Shown here in pieces: positions 13,230 through 24,514 of a stretch of DNA of 64,000 nucleotides (position 1 is its first letter; every line of letters starts with the position of its first letter). Source of the stretch: Timema cristinae (taxonomy: Eukaryota; Arthropoda; Insecta; Phasmatodea; Timematidae); the NCBI GenBank assembly GCA_039000515.1, contig JBCFYV010000935.1, positions 1,519,652 through 1,583,651 of the forward strand. The letters are read 5' to 3'. The notes under the pieces are model-generated. The model was not told the origin of the DNA and did no database searches. It saw only the letters and a list, made by a program, of their open reading frames with translations. Position numbers and translations under genes: made by a program.

Positions 13230-13478
13230 TTTAGCACCATGTCTTTCTGCCCGTTAGGGTTATACGATAAAGTATAAGTTACGCTAATGGGTTAGGAATT
13301 GGGAAGGTTGAATATTTAGGAAGTGAACCCACATTTGCGTGGAGGGAGAGTGAAAACAAATCTAGGAAAAACCACTCCAGTTCACCTGGGCGAGATTCGA
13401 ACCTTGATCTTACCAATTTTGGGAGTTTAGCTCAACACTAAACCAGTACATTTGATAACTACGCCACCAAGGTTGGTC
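13230..13478 (-). mobile_element. SINE B, moderately preserved
   Basis: Reverse-strand SINE B. The tail 'ttagcaccatgtctttctgcccgtt' is followed by body block 'gaacccacatttgcgtggag', a B-box reverse complement (GAGATTCGAACC) and a head ending 'cgccaccaaggttgg'. Third consecutive minus-strand SINE in 900 bp. Confidence 0.8.
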
Positions 13479-14076
13479 ATAACAACTGTTGTTATTGTCG
13501 AAACAAATATATCACCTAATTAGGCCAAGTTAATACACTACTATTAAAATATTAATGATAAGTAATAACTCTATCTATAAGATCTGAGCTCGAGCAATTA
13601 ACAGAATAAAATTCCTCCAATTCATTGAATCAGAATCTGGAGACAAAGCATTATTATTTGATAATCAGTTGTTTTAAGTTAAACTTAAACAGTTAACTAT
13701 CACCATATTTTATTTTCTAGTGGCTACAGTACACATATAGTTTAATCATTCTCTCGACGGATGTTTTCAAATTATAACGCTGTGTCGTGCCACAATCTAA
13801 CAAACACGCTTTACATTGACGGGTTATTTCAAATCTCCTCACAACGACCAATGAAGCTCTCAGATTACTTTGGGCTCTACAGCGCAAGCGCACTGATTTT
13901 AAATAGTTGAATTTGAGATTTGATTGGTTCTTGCGTGCCGAACATCTCAAGCAGAATGTACGAAGTAGAGATGAGTTGAACTTTAACAGAACAGCTCACG
14001 CTGATGAGGTGGAAATGTTGTGATTTCCTTAGAGCTCGTCACGTGACCCTGTTTATGGTCTGCACTTGTTTTTCAT
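13479..14076. other. Non-genic stretch
   Basis: No repeat family recognised. The 77-aa minus open frame at 13717-13950 has an unremarkable composition. GC content rises toward 14100, where an exon-like patch follows. Confidence 0.4.
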
Positions 14077-14095
14077 CAAACATGTGAATCCACAG

Positions 14096-14169
14096 GTACC
14101 CCCCCGGAGCACAAGAGCGGGGACATCTTCCAGGACCTGTTGGCGTCAAACTCTGGAGAATGGAACTAG
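14096..14169 (+). CDS. Candidate terminal coding exon, unknown protein
   Basis: A GC-rich island in AT-rich DNA. A plausible splice acceptor (…gtgaatccacAG, preceded by a T-rich tract) ends at 14095. The next bases finish a split codon and then read 23 sense codons plus TAG: TPPEHKSGDIFQDLLASNSG followed by EWN. Most of the first 16 codons end in C or G, unlike the surroundings. The peptide looks like a protein C-terminus, but I do not recognise the family. No upstream exon is identified here; it would lie left of 14 kb, perhaps outside the window. The other two forward frames are also open, so this could be a chance GC-rich patch. Confidence 0.35.
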
Positions 14170-14851
14170 GTCACGAGGGTGCTATGGCTACGTAAATATG
14201 ATCCGTTGACAGGTATGGATATATAGGTATACAGTATATATATATTTTAAAATAGGGGCTTACCGAACAGTTTTTACAATTACTCGAACAAGAAACACAG
14301 TGCACAACAAATTAAACTGTATCATCTTATAAAATAAAATCAATGTATTTACTTGATGAAATGGTGTGTTGTTACCACGACGACTTATGATAACAGTACA
14401 TTTACGATGAAATAAACACATAGTTTGTTTATATAAAAAAAACATAAAAATGTTGCTCAATGTAACAGTGAAGTAAAATAAATATGCTCTTAATAGTGAA
14501 TCTTCGGCATCAAAGTTCTTTAAAGTGTGTAAAATGTATAAGTTGTATTGTTTTCAATAAAGTTATTAAAATATGGCGGCCAAAGGAACCCGTTAATAAC
14601 CCTCAATATAGTAGCTATTTAATTTGAGCTCCTTCACTTGCAAATTACGTAATAAACACAGGTTCAGTCTGAATCACTTCAGAAGTAGTTTTTTAAAAAA
14701 ACACCAAATTAATTTTATTTATAGACATGAATGTATTAGTATAGATTCCACAATTTGGTTGAAAAGTCTCTCCAAATTTGGGTTTGGTAAAAAATGGTAA
14801 AAATTGTTATAATATTTATAAATCTTACTCTTACCAGGAAATATTATTTTT
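14170..14851. other. Non-genic stretch
   Basis: If the exon at 14096-14169 is real, this would hold its 3' UTR; an AATAAA occurs at about 14557. Otherwise nothing is recognised. Confidence 0.35.
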
Positions 14852-15060
14852 AGCGTCTCGTCTTACCTCATGTTCAGTTTATATGCAAATGTACTCAATA
14901 CGCTAGTGAGTTGGGCCTAAGGGAGGTTGAATTCAGAGGAAGTGTACCCAAATTTGCGCGAAGGAAGAGTTGAAATCCATTTTTTAAATACCCTCAATAT
15001 ACCTGATCAGGATTACAGCACCGATCTCCTTGTCATAGTACCTGCAGGTAGACACTAAAT
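14852..15060 (-). mobile_element. SINE B, diverged
   Basis: Begins with the tail reverse complement ('agcgtctcgtcttacctcatgttcag'), continues through 'tacccaaatttgcgcgaaggaag', and ends in a decayed head with 'atctccttgtcatagtacc'. Confidence 0.65.
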
Positions 15061-16205
15061 TTTACCACTTTTTGAAACAGCTATATTTTTAACGTACCGC
15101 TAAAATCATGCATTTTATCAGAGCGTCAAAATTACATTTTTAGATTGTCTTTTCCAAATATTCGTACAATTAGAACATGGTAACAAATGCTTCTATTATT
15201 AGAACAAACTATTAATTTGATCTATTAATCTTAAAATAAAATATAAATACAATTTTATCCATTCATTAAAATCAAGATGTATCATCAACAAACAAATACT
15301 CAAAGTCAACAAAACTGACCTTAGACAACGTTAAATTTGTCAGAGCCACAATTTCATTCCCTTTTTTTAATGCTCTTTGCATTGCTAGACCATAGTCTAT
15401 AATAAATACCATACTGATCTTGCATGAAGCTTCCCGAAATCACACGAAACATGAGTGATTATTATAATGAACATATAAGACTAATCAAACCAAATCCTTT
15501 TAAAAGGTACAACAAACAATAAATAATTCCCCGAGTCAAACTATCTCGACAACGAGCGACATCTGTGGTGCTTACTAGTAGTTCAAAATAATGGCTGTCC
15601 TTCATATTATGTTCTCTTAGTCCGTCCGAGTCAGATATCAAAAATTAAGGCAAGTGTTCGTCTACTATGACATGAATAAACTGTGTATGTTCTTGTAAGA
15701 AAGGAGGTGATAATATCTGGTTATATATAACTATATTCTGCACGTATTCTCCAATTTTTAAAGATGTAGGCCGTTATTATTCTTAGCTGTTCGTTTATAA
15801 TTAAGCTCATTAACAAGTATTTCCATTGCTGTGTACCAGGTTGGGAAAACCCTTAGCTTCAAATTGTCTGGTGACGAATGATGGCTCATTGTAATAATTT
15901 CCCTTAAAGTTGTATAAGAAACTCAGTGTATGTTTATATATTCAATGTTAAGATACATTTGTATATGTAGTAATCATCGCAAAATATTGAGGTAGGCACA
16001 TTAGGCTATAGCTAATGTTTGTTAATACTATATTATACTATCAAGTTTTAAATGGGCCTAATAATGTCTGTCTGTATTTTTCGAAAGATGGTGGTGGTAC
16101 TAAGGTAAGGTTAGTTTGGATATTTTGTGGTGTAGTGGCACGCCCAAGATTCCGTGCGCACAAAGTGTTATGCAAGAAAAAGAGGTTGGCCACCAATGCC
16201 TTAGA
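15061..16205. other. Non-genic stretch
   Basis: No gene or repeat recognised. The plus-strand open frame at 16015-16305 (96 aa) overlaps the downstream end of the Penelope-like remnant and shows no domain. Confidence 0.4.
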
Positions 16206-16427
16206 TTATGCGGCCACCGATGCGGGTGTTATCAATATTGACTGCATAAAAATGTGTTTAATACTCTGTCTATTAAAATTGGACTGTGTGAATGTATCCT
16301 CATAAATTAGTAGGTCTATGGCTAAATTAGAAGGTAAAAGAAGTGTTATAGCTTTGGTAGTAGTTTTGTTAAAATGTATAATGTTTGTTGGTTGTTGAAG
16401 TGGGTTTGTATGATATATTTTTAGCAA

Positions 16428-16527
16428 NNNNNNNNNNNNNNNNNNNNNNNNNNNNNNNNNNNNNNNNNNNNNNNNNNNNNNNNNNNNNNNNNNNNNNNNN
16501 NNNNNNNNNNNNNNNNNNNNNNNNNNN
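16428..16527. other. Scaffold gap (100 N)
   Basis: Exactly 100 undetermined bases, the usual fixed-size assembly gap. It falls inside the Penelope-like element, just downstream of the YVDD motif, so its true length is unknown. Confidence 0.99.
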
Positions 16528-16990
16528 TAGGTAATTGATGCTGTTGTTTTGTTAACGTTCTCTTGTAAATTTTAATTTGGAATGAATTTGATTCAGAATG
16601 TCACCATTATTAAATATGGTGTTTTCAAGGATATTGTCATAAATGATCAATATGTCATCGACATATCTGCAATAAAATTGAATGTTTATGTGCTTGGAGA
16701 GGTAGTTGATGATTTTGGAGTCATTGCTCTGCATGAAAATGTAAGATAATATACATGATGTTGTGTGATACCATGGCTAGACCATCTTGTTGTGAATAAC
16801 GTTTATTGTTAAATTAGAAGTAGTTCTGATTTTCTATGGTTGGATAATGTTAATGATTTTATCAGCATACTCTTTGGAAAAATCTTTTTCTATGAGTGTG
16901 GATTTGATTATGTTAGTAGTTTATTGATGGGGACATTCGTATAAAGGTTATAAATGTCTTATGACATGAATTTGGATTCGGATTTCAGAG

Positions 16991-17224
16991 TTTTGGGGTA
17001 AGGTATCAGACTTCTGTGCTGGCGGCCGGGGTTCAATCCTCGGTCCCGGCACAGATTTATCTGATTACCAAACCCTTCCTTCACCTCTGACAAGACATCT
17101 TGTAAATGTGGGGAATGACAGGCCTCCACCGTGGTTCGGATTCCACGTTAAACTGTAGGTCCTTCATTTCATCTCACAATCACCCTACCATTACACATTA
17201 GCGTAAGTGCGTATAACCCGAACG

Positions 17225-17273
<49 letters not shown>

Positions 17274-17280
17274 TAATAAT
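16991..17280 (+). mobile_element. SINE A, head-damaged, inserted in the Penelope-like element
   Basis: SINE A on the plus strand with intact B box (GGTTCAATCC), body and tail followed by about 16 AAT repeats (17227-17275). The first part of the head, including the A box, is missing or degraded, so it is not expected to be transcribed from its own promoter. It interrupts the reverse transcriptase between the NAPAIK-like block and the YVDD block, so it is younger than the Penelope-like copy. Confidence 0.88.
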
Positions 17281-18061
17281 ATAGTAGTATGGGAGTTGAA
17301 GATTCTTGTTTAATATTCGGGTTATTTTTTTGCTATTTTATAGCTGGTGCATTTTGGTAGTATATTAAAGGTTTTATTGGAAAATCTATTTGTGAATTTT
17401 GGGTATTGATGTGAAAACAATGTATTTGTGATTAATGTTGAGAAGTTTGTAGTTATCTCTAGGATCAATAATTAGAGGTATTTGCTTTAATTTGCTTTTG
17501 ATACTTTTTTGAAAGTTATTTGTGGGGGTTGGTTTTGAGCACGATAATATTGTTGTTCTGTATGAAATCTAATGTTTTATAAATGTATTCATCCTGTTCT
17601 ATTAAGACTATAGCGTTATCTTTATCTGCTTTAACATTGATGATTTATTTGTTTGAAGATTCTTTTTGAGGTTTTTTTAACATCAGATAGCTCATGAGTA
17701 AGGCTGATATTGTTTAGATTCTTATTGACGATTTTTTGAAGGTGGTTAGATACAATGTGTCGTGTCTGCTCTGTGGAATCATGATCAATGGGATGAATAG
17801 TATTTTCACTGTCAATTATAAGGAATGTATTTTGTTGGTAGGAGTTTGAGAATTAAAGTTAAATTTGTAGCCTTGGTTAAGTATCAGTTGTTCTTTAGTA
17901 TTAAACTGTGTTTTGGTGAGATTTAAGGTTCTAGAATTTGTGTGTTTGATAGGTTTCTGCAGTTTAATGAGATTATTAAGTTTGTGTTAAAGTGTAATAT
18001 GTTTATGTTTGAGTGTATTAATTATTTTTTTCAGTATAAATGAATAACTAGTTCCAACAAT

Positions 18062-18535
18062 AGGGATGTAAAGAGTTAGAAAGTTCAAGTGTAGTAAATA
18101 AGCTTGGTAGTTTAAATGTTGTCTTTTCTTATGTAAAAACGCAATTTCACGTTTAATTATTGTTGATTAAAAAGATTTATTGATTTTATTTAATCTATTA
18201 TAATTGATTTTGAATTGTTATTTAGCATAGTTAGGTATTACTTGATTGGATAAAAATTGGTGGTTAAACCATAAACTGGCATTGGTTTTACCAATTTGAC
18301 TAAGTATTGAGTAAAACCAATGCCATTATGGTTAGCATCAATGTCTACCAATCAAGTAATACTACTATGCCAAATTACAATTCAAATCAATTATAATAGA
18401 TTAAATAAAATCACGAAATCCTTTCAATTAACTAAATTAGACATGAAATTGTGTTCTTACATAAGAAAATACAACATTTAAACTACCAAGATTATTTAAT
18501 ACATCTAGAACTTTCTAACTGTCTACATCCATTGG
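18062..18535. repeat. Large inverted repeat at upstream end of Penelope-like element
   Basis: Two arms of about 225 bp (18062-18290 and 18312-18535) are inverted copies separated by 21 bp. Matching blocks include TTAGAAAGTTC, TTGGTAGTTTAAATGTTG, ATTTTATTTAATCTATTATA and GGCATTGGTTTTA. Identity is roughly 85 percent by eye. Penelope-like elements often carry inverted or tandem partial copies at the 5' end, and the position fits that. An independent foldback element is the alternative. Confidence 0.8.
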
Positions 18536-18549
18536 GGTGGATTGGATAG

Positions 18550-18803
18550 AGGTGGCTCAAGATGGGGGTAGGGTGTAAGGTACTAACTACTCTTACAGTG
18601 GACTAGACTGCCAATGACTGGGAGATCGAGGTTCGAATCTTGTTCGGGTGTGTTTTAGGGTAGATTTCCTAAGTAATTCTCCCCTCTCCCTCCTCACAAA
18701 TGTGGGTACACTTCCTCTAAATATAAGCTTTCTAGTATCTAGAACCATTAGCGTAATTAGTACATTAGCGGGTAACCCAAACGTGTAATATGACGTAGCA
18801 GTT
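18550..18803 (+). mobile_element. SINE B, diverged
   Basis: B box GGTTCGAATCTT, body 'cacaaatgtgggtacacttcctctaaa', tail 'attagcgtaattagtacattagcgggtaaccc' and an A/T-rich end. It abuts the inverted repeat of the Penelope-like element. Confidence 0.8.
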
Positions 18804-20239
18804 AAAAAAATTTTTTTTTTATTATGCCACTATTTTAATAACGTAAAAATATATTACATTTATTTCTATATTATCGCATCACCTTGGAGAGAGTAAGTAT
18901 TGTGATCGTCTAAAAATCCAGCTCAAAATATATTGGTGCGCTAAACCAACAAAGGTACCGGGTTCAATTCCTGTTGACAGCTATCAATTTCTCAAGTAAT
19001 GTTCCCTAAGATTTTATGAGTTATAAGAAAATCTCAATTTTAATTACAGTGTTGTAAAATGTAAAGTTTAAAATTCACAGAACAGACAATATGTTTCTAT
19101 AACGGTGTTTATAATTTAATTTTCCTCATCTCACGAGATATAAGTTTAGATTAGATAAGAAGCGAGAGGACCAGTGTGGTGCACCGTAACATATAATGAC
19201 TTTGTTTTCAATATACAAGACCATTTCGGCAATATATTCGGTAAAATTAACCAGCCATCAAAAATTAAATTTTTAAGTAAAATAAAAAATGGAAAATAAA
19301 ATATGAAAACTTATTTTTTAGTACAAAATTTATTTTAAAGAAATTGATTACATTTTAATAAAACTAGATAGCTAATAAAATAATATCTAAGTACGATATT
19401 TGGAGTAAGCCAGAGTTTAATTTTAAGAAGAAAAAAACCATGTATAGACCGTTTTCACACAATGCTTCAGTGTTTCAAGAAACAAATATTAACTCGCATC
19501 CTCCACAAAGCTTGTAGACAAATGATGATAGCAATAACAGTAATAATAACAGCATCAAACAATAATAATACGAATAATTAAACTTTCATCGGGTCTCCAC
19601 AAGATTGATTTATATACTCTTTCTAAAAACGCGCCTTCCTTCCCTTGGGATATGTTCAGCCTCTATTGTTGTTGTTATTATTACTATTATTATCTTAGGA
19701 TTTTTTTGTTAGTTGTTATTATTCAGTGATGGAGATGAATCCAGCTGATAACCAGGCTCTCTACAAACACCCCGAAGAGAGATCGTAAAATAATCATTTA
19801 ACAGTTTCTGCACTTTATTTATTACTAAAGACTACCTTTTATATTGACTCAACCACAAATGTTTGTGGATAAAAGGGGAGAAGGGGGGATTGTATGTGAT
19901 GATTATACATATAAAAAACATTTTTTTTTCCAGCGAAAGTTATTCTTGCCTTTCCCTCACCCTATCGTGTGGATAAAAATATCGAGATTGTTTGGAATGT
20001 GTTTAGTAGAGATTTTTATCGTGCATCTTGGTAAAATACTCTCTTACTTTTTGGCATTTTTTCTTTATAAATTTTCTATACCAGTTCATCATTTTGACCT
20101 GTCTTATTGTAGACATAAGCCAACATATCAAAGCTAGATGCACTTTAACCACTCTCTCCGATTGGTCGAACGTTCGGGAAAATCAACTTTGAAACTTGAG
20201 TCCTGGGCTCGAAAACTGAAAGATCATGATTTTTTTTAT
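18804..20239. other. Non-genic stretch with repeat fragments
   Basis: At 18881-18925 'ttggagagagtaagtattgtgatcgtc' matches the terminal motif of family X (see 24515). At 18940-18985 a B-box-like GGGTTCAATTCC suggests a decayed tRNA-like sequence. The rest, including the 97-aa open frame at 19844-20137, shows nothing recognisable. Confidence 0.4.
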
Positions 20240-20350
20240 CACGGCATCTTAGTACTCATTTGAGATGTACGCATACATTATTAATTATGCTAATGGGATC
20301 GGAATGAGAATGGAAGAGATTAGATTAAGTAAACCCGCATTTGCACAATA
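20240..20350 (-). mobile_element. SINE B fragment
   Basis: Decayed tail and body of SINE B on the minus strand ('attatgctaatgggatcggaatgagaatgg', then 'taaacccgcatttgcac'). The head is absent. Confidence 0.45.
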
Positions 20351-20609
20351 CACCCGTAGGCGTGCGCAGCGTAGGTGCTGTGGGTGCCGGGCTACAAAAA
20401 GTACTAATAACGAAAGTGTATATAGGCTTATAAATTTATATATATTAAATCGAGTAACATTATTGATAGTTCAAAGGCATGAATATTATTTTAAAAATTA
20501 GTCAAAGCAGAGAAGATAATTTTTTTTATCATGAAGATCGTACATAAATTAGTACTATGTAAAAAGATTTAAACTCAGAGCAGTAGCAAAAACTAATATA
20601 ACTAATAGG

Positions 20610-20760
20610 AAATGAGCGCGAATTTGCATGTAGGAAAATTAGAAACCCATTTAGAAAAAATACTTGACTACACCTTGCCAAGGTTTGAACTCCAACCTAC
20701 TCATCACCAAAAACTGTAACTATATGAGACTAGCATCTTCATCTGCAAGCCACCCACCGG
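20610..20760 (-). mobile_element. SINE B fragment
   Basis: Body and head of SINE B on the minus strand ('gcgaatttgcatgtagg', B-box-like 'aaggtttgaactccaacc', head 'aagccacccaccgg'). The tail is not present. It could be the other part of the fragment at 20240-20350, with unrelated sequence between. Confidence 0.5.
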
Positions 20761-20873
20761 ATCATGTTTTGAATAGGTAGTTAAAAGATAAAATTGATAC
20801 TAGGGAACGATAATGAATTGTTTTTAAATTATTCAATGTAGAGAACATGCGTTAGTAATTTATAAATGACACA

Positions 20874-21120
20874 ACCCGCCTCGGTGGCGTAGTTGGCTAA
20901 CGCGCTTGTCGTGTTGAGCTTTACTGCTGAGGATGGGGAGATCGAGGTTCGAATCTCGGTCGGGTGAACTGGGGGTGGTTTTTCCTAAATGTTTTTCCAC
21001 TCTCCCTCCACACAAATGCAGGTTCACTTCCTCTAATTCAACCTTCCCAATTCCTAATCCATTAGCGTAATTAGTACTTAAAGCGTATAACCCGAATGGG
21101 TAGTAAGACGTGGTGCTAAA

Positions 21121-21152
<32 letters not shown>
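20874..21152 (+). mobile_element. SINE B, full-length reference copy with target-site duplication
   Basis: Best SINE B in the window. The head 'cctcggtggcgtagttggctaacgcg' includes an A box (TGGCGTAGTTGG) and a B box (GGTTCGAATCTC). Then comes the body ('cacaaatgcaggttcacttcctc') and the shared tail 'attagcgtaattagtacttaaagcgtataacccgaa', ending in (ATT)n. Duplications TATAAATGACACA (20861-20873) and TATAGATGACACA (21153-21165) flank it with one mismatch. The good preservation suggests recent activity. Confidence 0.93.
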
Positions 21153-21293
21153 TATAGATGACACACATATTTTGTTCTTCACTCAACCAATAAAAATGTA
21201 ACATTGCCATTTAATCACGCAATGCAAATATATCAAATAATAAAAACGGATCATTATAAATTAAATCTATACTCTTATCCTTTCACTTCTCAG

Positions 21294-21571
21294 ATCCGCA
21301 AGGATAACAAAAAACGAAACATCGAGAGCAAATCAAGTAATGGCGAGAAAGCTAATGGATGCGTCGGTCGCTCGGTTAGTCCGACTGATCAAATATATAA
21401 TTACATTCCTGGCGATCTACTTCCCACGGAGTTGGCAAGTATTCCATCGGTGGAGATACTCCGGGTTTGGTCAATTATTACTGGCGCTGTTGAGATTTTA
21501 AAAGGGATTGTTAGGGAAAAAAAACTCTCTCGGGGCTATATAGACTTGTTTAAGTTTAAAGTACTAGTTTA
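21294..21571 (+). CDS. Weak candidate exon, unknown
   Basis: A strong acceptor-like tract ('cttatcctttcacttctcAG') ends at 21293. An open frame continues from there to a stop at 21571, beginning IRKDNKKRNIESKSSNGEK and rich in charged residues early on. Composition is more GC-balanced than the neighbourhood. No domain is recognised and no partner exon is identified, so this may be chance. Confidence 0.18.
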
Positions 21572-23105
21572 GTTTAACGACATTCTAGCAACATTTCACA
21601 AGTATAACATTTAAAAGTAATATATATGTTGTATTTTTATACTTGTTACTTTTTATAGAGATGATTCGCTATTGAGACCCCATTTACTGTTTATATTGTT
21701 TTATTCGTTTTCCACGCTGGTTAGTGAAAAATACTTTAATAGTCTGTTATAGGTTGTGAGAGGGAATTTCTTAGCTCCCTCCCCTCGCACCCTCGGCTAT
21801 CTACAACAACTTGGGTACACAATACGGGTTCATATATTAATTTTATATGGTTTGATATGTTAAGAACCCCCACGAGTAGTAGGGATGACATTTTTCAATA
21901 ATATAACAATATTTTTTTATCATTTGTTACATAAAAAGCTACAATATAGAGTTAAAATAATATCGATATATCGCTTGTTTCCGATATATTAAATTGAGTT
22001 GGTCTGGATGAACTATAGCCGCTGGTATTAAAATGGTTGTATTCTGTAGCGCTATTCTTAGCAATCTTAAAATTTTAAATGTTTTATTCAACTGTTGAAA
22101 ATTTAACGAAAAATATGAACAATTAAATTCAGTTAATAAAAATAGAGAGAAACTTGTTCTTATTTTGATTCGCCATCTTTAAGGCGCTGCACAATACATT
22201 AAAGATATCGATAAACTGGTCGCTATATCGGAAACTAAAATACTAATATTAATATAACTGTGTATTTGTAATAATGAAAACTATATATTTTCTATATCGA
22301 TATAATATCGTTGCCATCCTGAACCACGAGATCCTGGTGTGCAGATGATATGTCTATGATATTTCTTTGTATGAATTATATCTTGATGTTTAAAATAATG
22401 ATAGTAAGATATTCTTCTATTTCTCACCGAGAGAAGATCTAAACTTCTGATTCGACATACCTGTGTTGCCAATCACCCGGTAATAATTAGTCCTAATATT
22501 ACCAACAAATGGACGGAAGGATGATTGCACGAGTCTATCTAGAAGATCACCATCATTGATGGCCTCACGGACTAAACGTCATGCTCATTGACTCTGATTT
22601 TATAGTGGATGAGAGGGTGAGGTTCAAGTCTCGTCCGCGTGTACTGAATATATGTTTTTATTAATGGTTTCCAGCTCTTTATCTCTCTACTAAAATAAGG
22701 GTGCATTTCAGTTAACATTATAGTTTCCACATCTCTACCGAACTGTCGTGATTAAATGTGTATTGCTCGGACAGATAGCAATAAGTATGGAACAAGTCTA
22801 GTGTATTGCTAGCTTTAGGAATATTTATAGTTTTATTCTTAGTCAGGAAATAACTAGTAGTTATAGTAGTTTGGATTTCCTGCTAGAAAATCTCCCATCA
22901 TAAATTTTCCTGGATTTTAATGTTTAATGTTGATAGAAAAAAACTGGTATGGGTTACCACACATACTTTACCTACTTTGATCTTATAATAGACACATTTA
23001 AAACTAGTAAGATTTGTGAATCGAAATAATATCCACTGTTGCAGAAACATTCTCACAACGAGCAAAAATATAATAATATACACTGTTACAGAAATATTGT
23101 CCACC
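21572..23105. other. Non-genic stretch with a SINE B-like remnant
   Basis: At about 22555-22740 a degenerate SINE B-like sequence on the plus strand ('atggcctcacggactaaacg', B-box-like 'gaggttcaagtctcg', body 'aaaataagggtgcattt'). At 21977 and 22227 GTTTCCGATATA occurs in inverted orientation, possibly the ends of a small non-autonomous element. No gene is recognised. Confidence 0.4.
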
Positions 23106-23109
23106 ACAA

Positions 23110-23700
23110 AGCATAAAAATCAATTTCTATTTACAAGTACTCAATAAAAATATATATAATTGCTTATAGCTCAGAGGTTATTAGTTTTATAAAAATATAT
23201 TTCATATTAAAATATGTTTAATTTAAGCAGTACTACAACTTTACGACAAGCTATTTCGTTTCTCAAATATTTACGGAGATATGATAAATTTGGACATTTC
23301 TGCCTATATTAGCACCCTCAATCATGAAAAAATGAAAACCGCCATTTTGTTTGTGATATAAAATAGTGTCCAGATACCAAATTTAATTAAAATTACTTCA
23401 GCGGATTTCGAAAAAATCTAATTTTTCCCTTCATGTTCTTCTGTAAGCTAGCCTTCATCTTAGGGTTAGGTATCTAATTCCAAAAAATACCTCAGAAGAA
23501 ACTTATGAAAATATTAGCAACAAAACTTAGGCCCAATCGGTATAATAGTTTCGGATCTTTCCGGAGATAAAGGCAGGAGGCCTTGCGAATTCAACATTTT
23601 CTGTTTTAGGGGGTCATGAAACGTCGATATTTATCAAAATGTTTAGAGTTCTTACGATCATAATACTACTCTGTTTGAGGAGTAGAGAGAAAATAAAACT
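23110..23700 (-). repeat. Family X interspersed repeat, single unit
   Basis: Non-coding interspersed repeat of unknown class, seen at least six times in this window. Shared blocks, in + strand order: 'agtactacaa.ttt', '.ttagggttaggtatc', 'caatcggtataatagtt', 'ggtcatgaaacgtcgata' and a terminal 'acgatcataatactact'. The same order occurs at 26390-26995 and 46430-46980 and, on the opposite strand, at 59570. No open frame runs through it. Confidence 0.65.
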
Positions 23701-24514
23701 CTATTCCATATCGCATTATATTTATAGAAAATAGTAATTGTTCACGTGGATTTAGATGTCAGTCTCACAATATGTCAGAATTATAAAATTAGTACATTTT
23801 AGATAAATGATCAATTGCTTAAAATTTCAAATTCAATTTGCTTGAGATGTAATGCTTAGTAAAGTTATTCTCTTTGAGTGAATTTCATATTTAAGAAAAT
23901 CACAAGTTTGCACAAACATAAACATAAGTCTTTCGGCCTAGTTTTAAAAAAGGTGCCTGCTAAGTTTAATAAAATTGGTCTGTTTTTGTTGGCTATCATG
24001 GAAATAACAGGTAGTTTTTGAGCAGCCTCCATCTTTAAATGGATAACCATATCAAAAATTATATAGATACTTAATCAGCCTGGGTTCAAAGAATTCTGCC
24101 AAATTTTGTTTAAATTGGTTGAAGCAGTTGACAGCTATCACGGAACAATCATCCGGACATACAGATATATTAAGTGCCAAATGGTCAAATTAAACATAAT
24201 TTCACTTTCCTTCACTTAGTAAAAAATCACTTTAATAAATTATGTACATAATTATTGTATATGATATACCTTTCGAACAATAAAGGAAACATAACGGTGT
24301 ATACGTATTGAGGCAGCCTACTATCTCCCACTGTATCATTTCTTATGGAATGAAAGCTCTGAAGATTCAAATCACCTGAAATAATTCACATTTACACTTG
24401 TCAGTAACAAAGATGAAACCAACTGTTTTTCACTGATCATTTGGGTCTATATCAGGATCATAATCGAACAAGTTCCATAAAGTCAATTTTTTTGTGAAAT
24501 TGACAGTTAATTTT
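23701..24514. other. Non-genic stretch between family X copies
   Basis: Open frames are short. The block at 24060-24180 may be a further decayed part of family X, but I cannot align it with confidence. Confidence 0.35.

Larger units (their letters stand above)
16206..18061 (-). pseudogene. Penelope-like element reverse transcriptase, decayed
   Basis: Minus-strand remnant of a Penelope-like retroelement (PLE), whose enzyme is a reverse transcriptase, usually with a C-terminal GIY-YIG endonuclease. Reading right to left: KADKDNAIVLIEQDEYI near 17630-17580, the hallmark PKIHK near 17410-17397, then a block like DFPIRPLI/NAPAIK near 17370-17330, a SINE A insertion, and the catalytic YVDDILIIYD with the YVDD codons at 16654-16665. 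After a 100-N gap comes a patch resembling the post-YVDD thumb region. Several frame changes and stops break the reading frame, so the copy is dead. I see no GIY-YIG domain; it may be lost, in the gap, or never present. Confidence 0.85.

Noticed and set aside
20874..20960. Possible functional tRNA gene
   Set aside because: A and B boxes are present, but the sequence continues into a SINE body with a target-site duplication. The same holds for all other tRNA-like heads; no intact acceptor stem was found anywhere in the window.
20860..21210. 116-aa minus-strand frame
   Set aside because: It lies across a full-length SINE B with target-site duplications; the frame is a by-product of the SINE sequence.
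21950..22260. Possible MITE bounded by GTTTCCGATATA in inverted orientation
   Set aside because: Only a 12-bp match, no matching extension and no target-site duplication; too weak to call.
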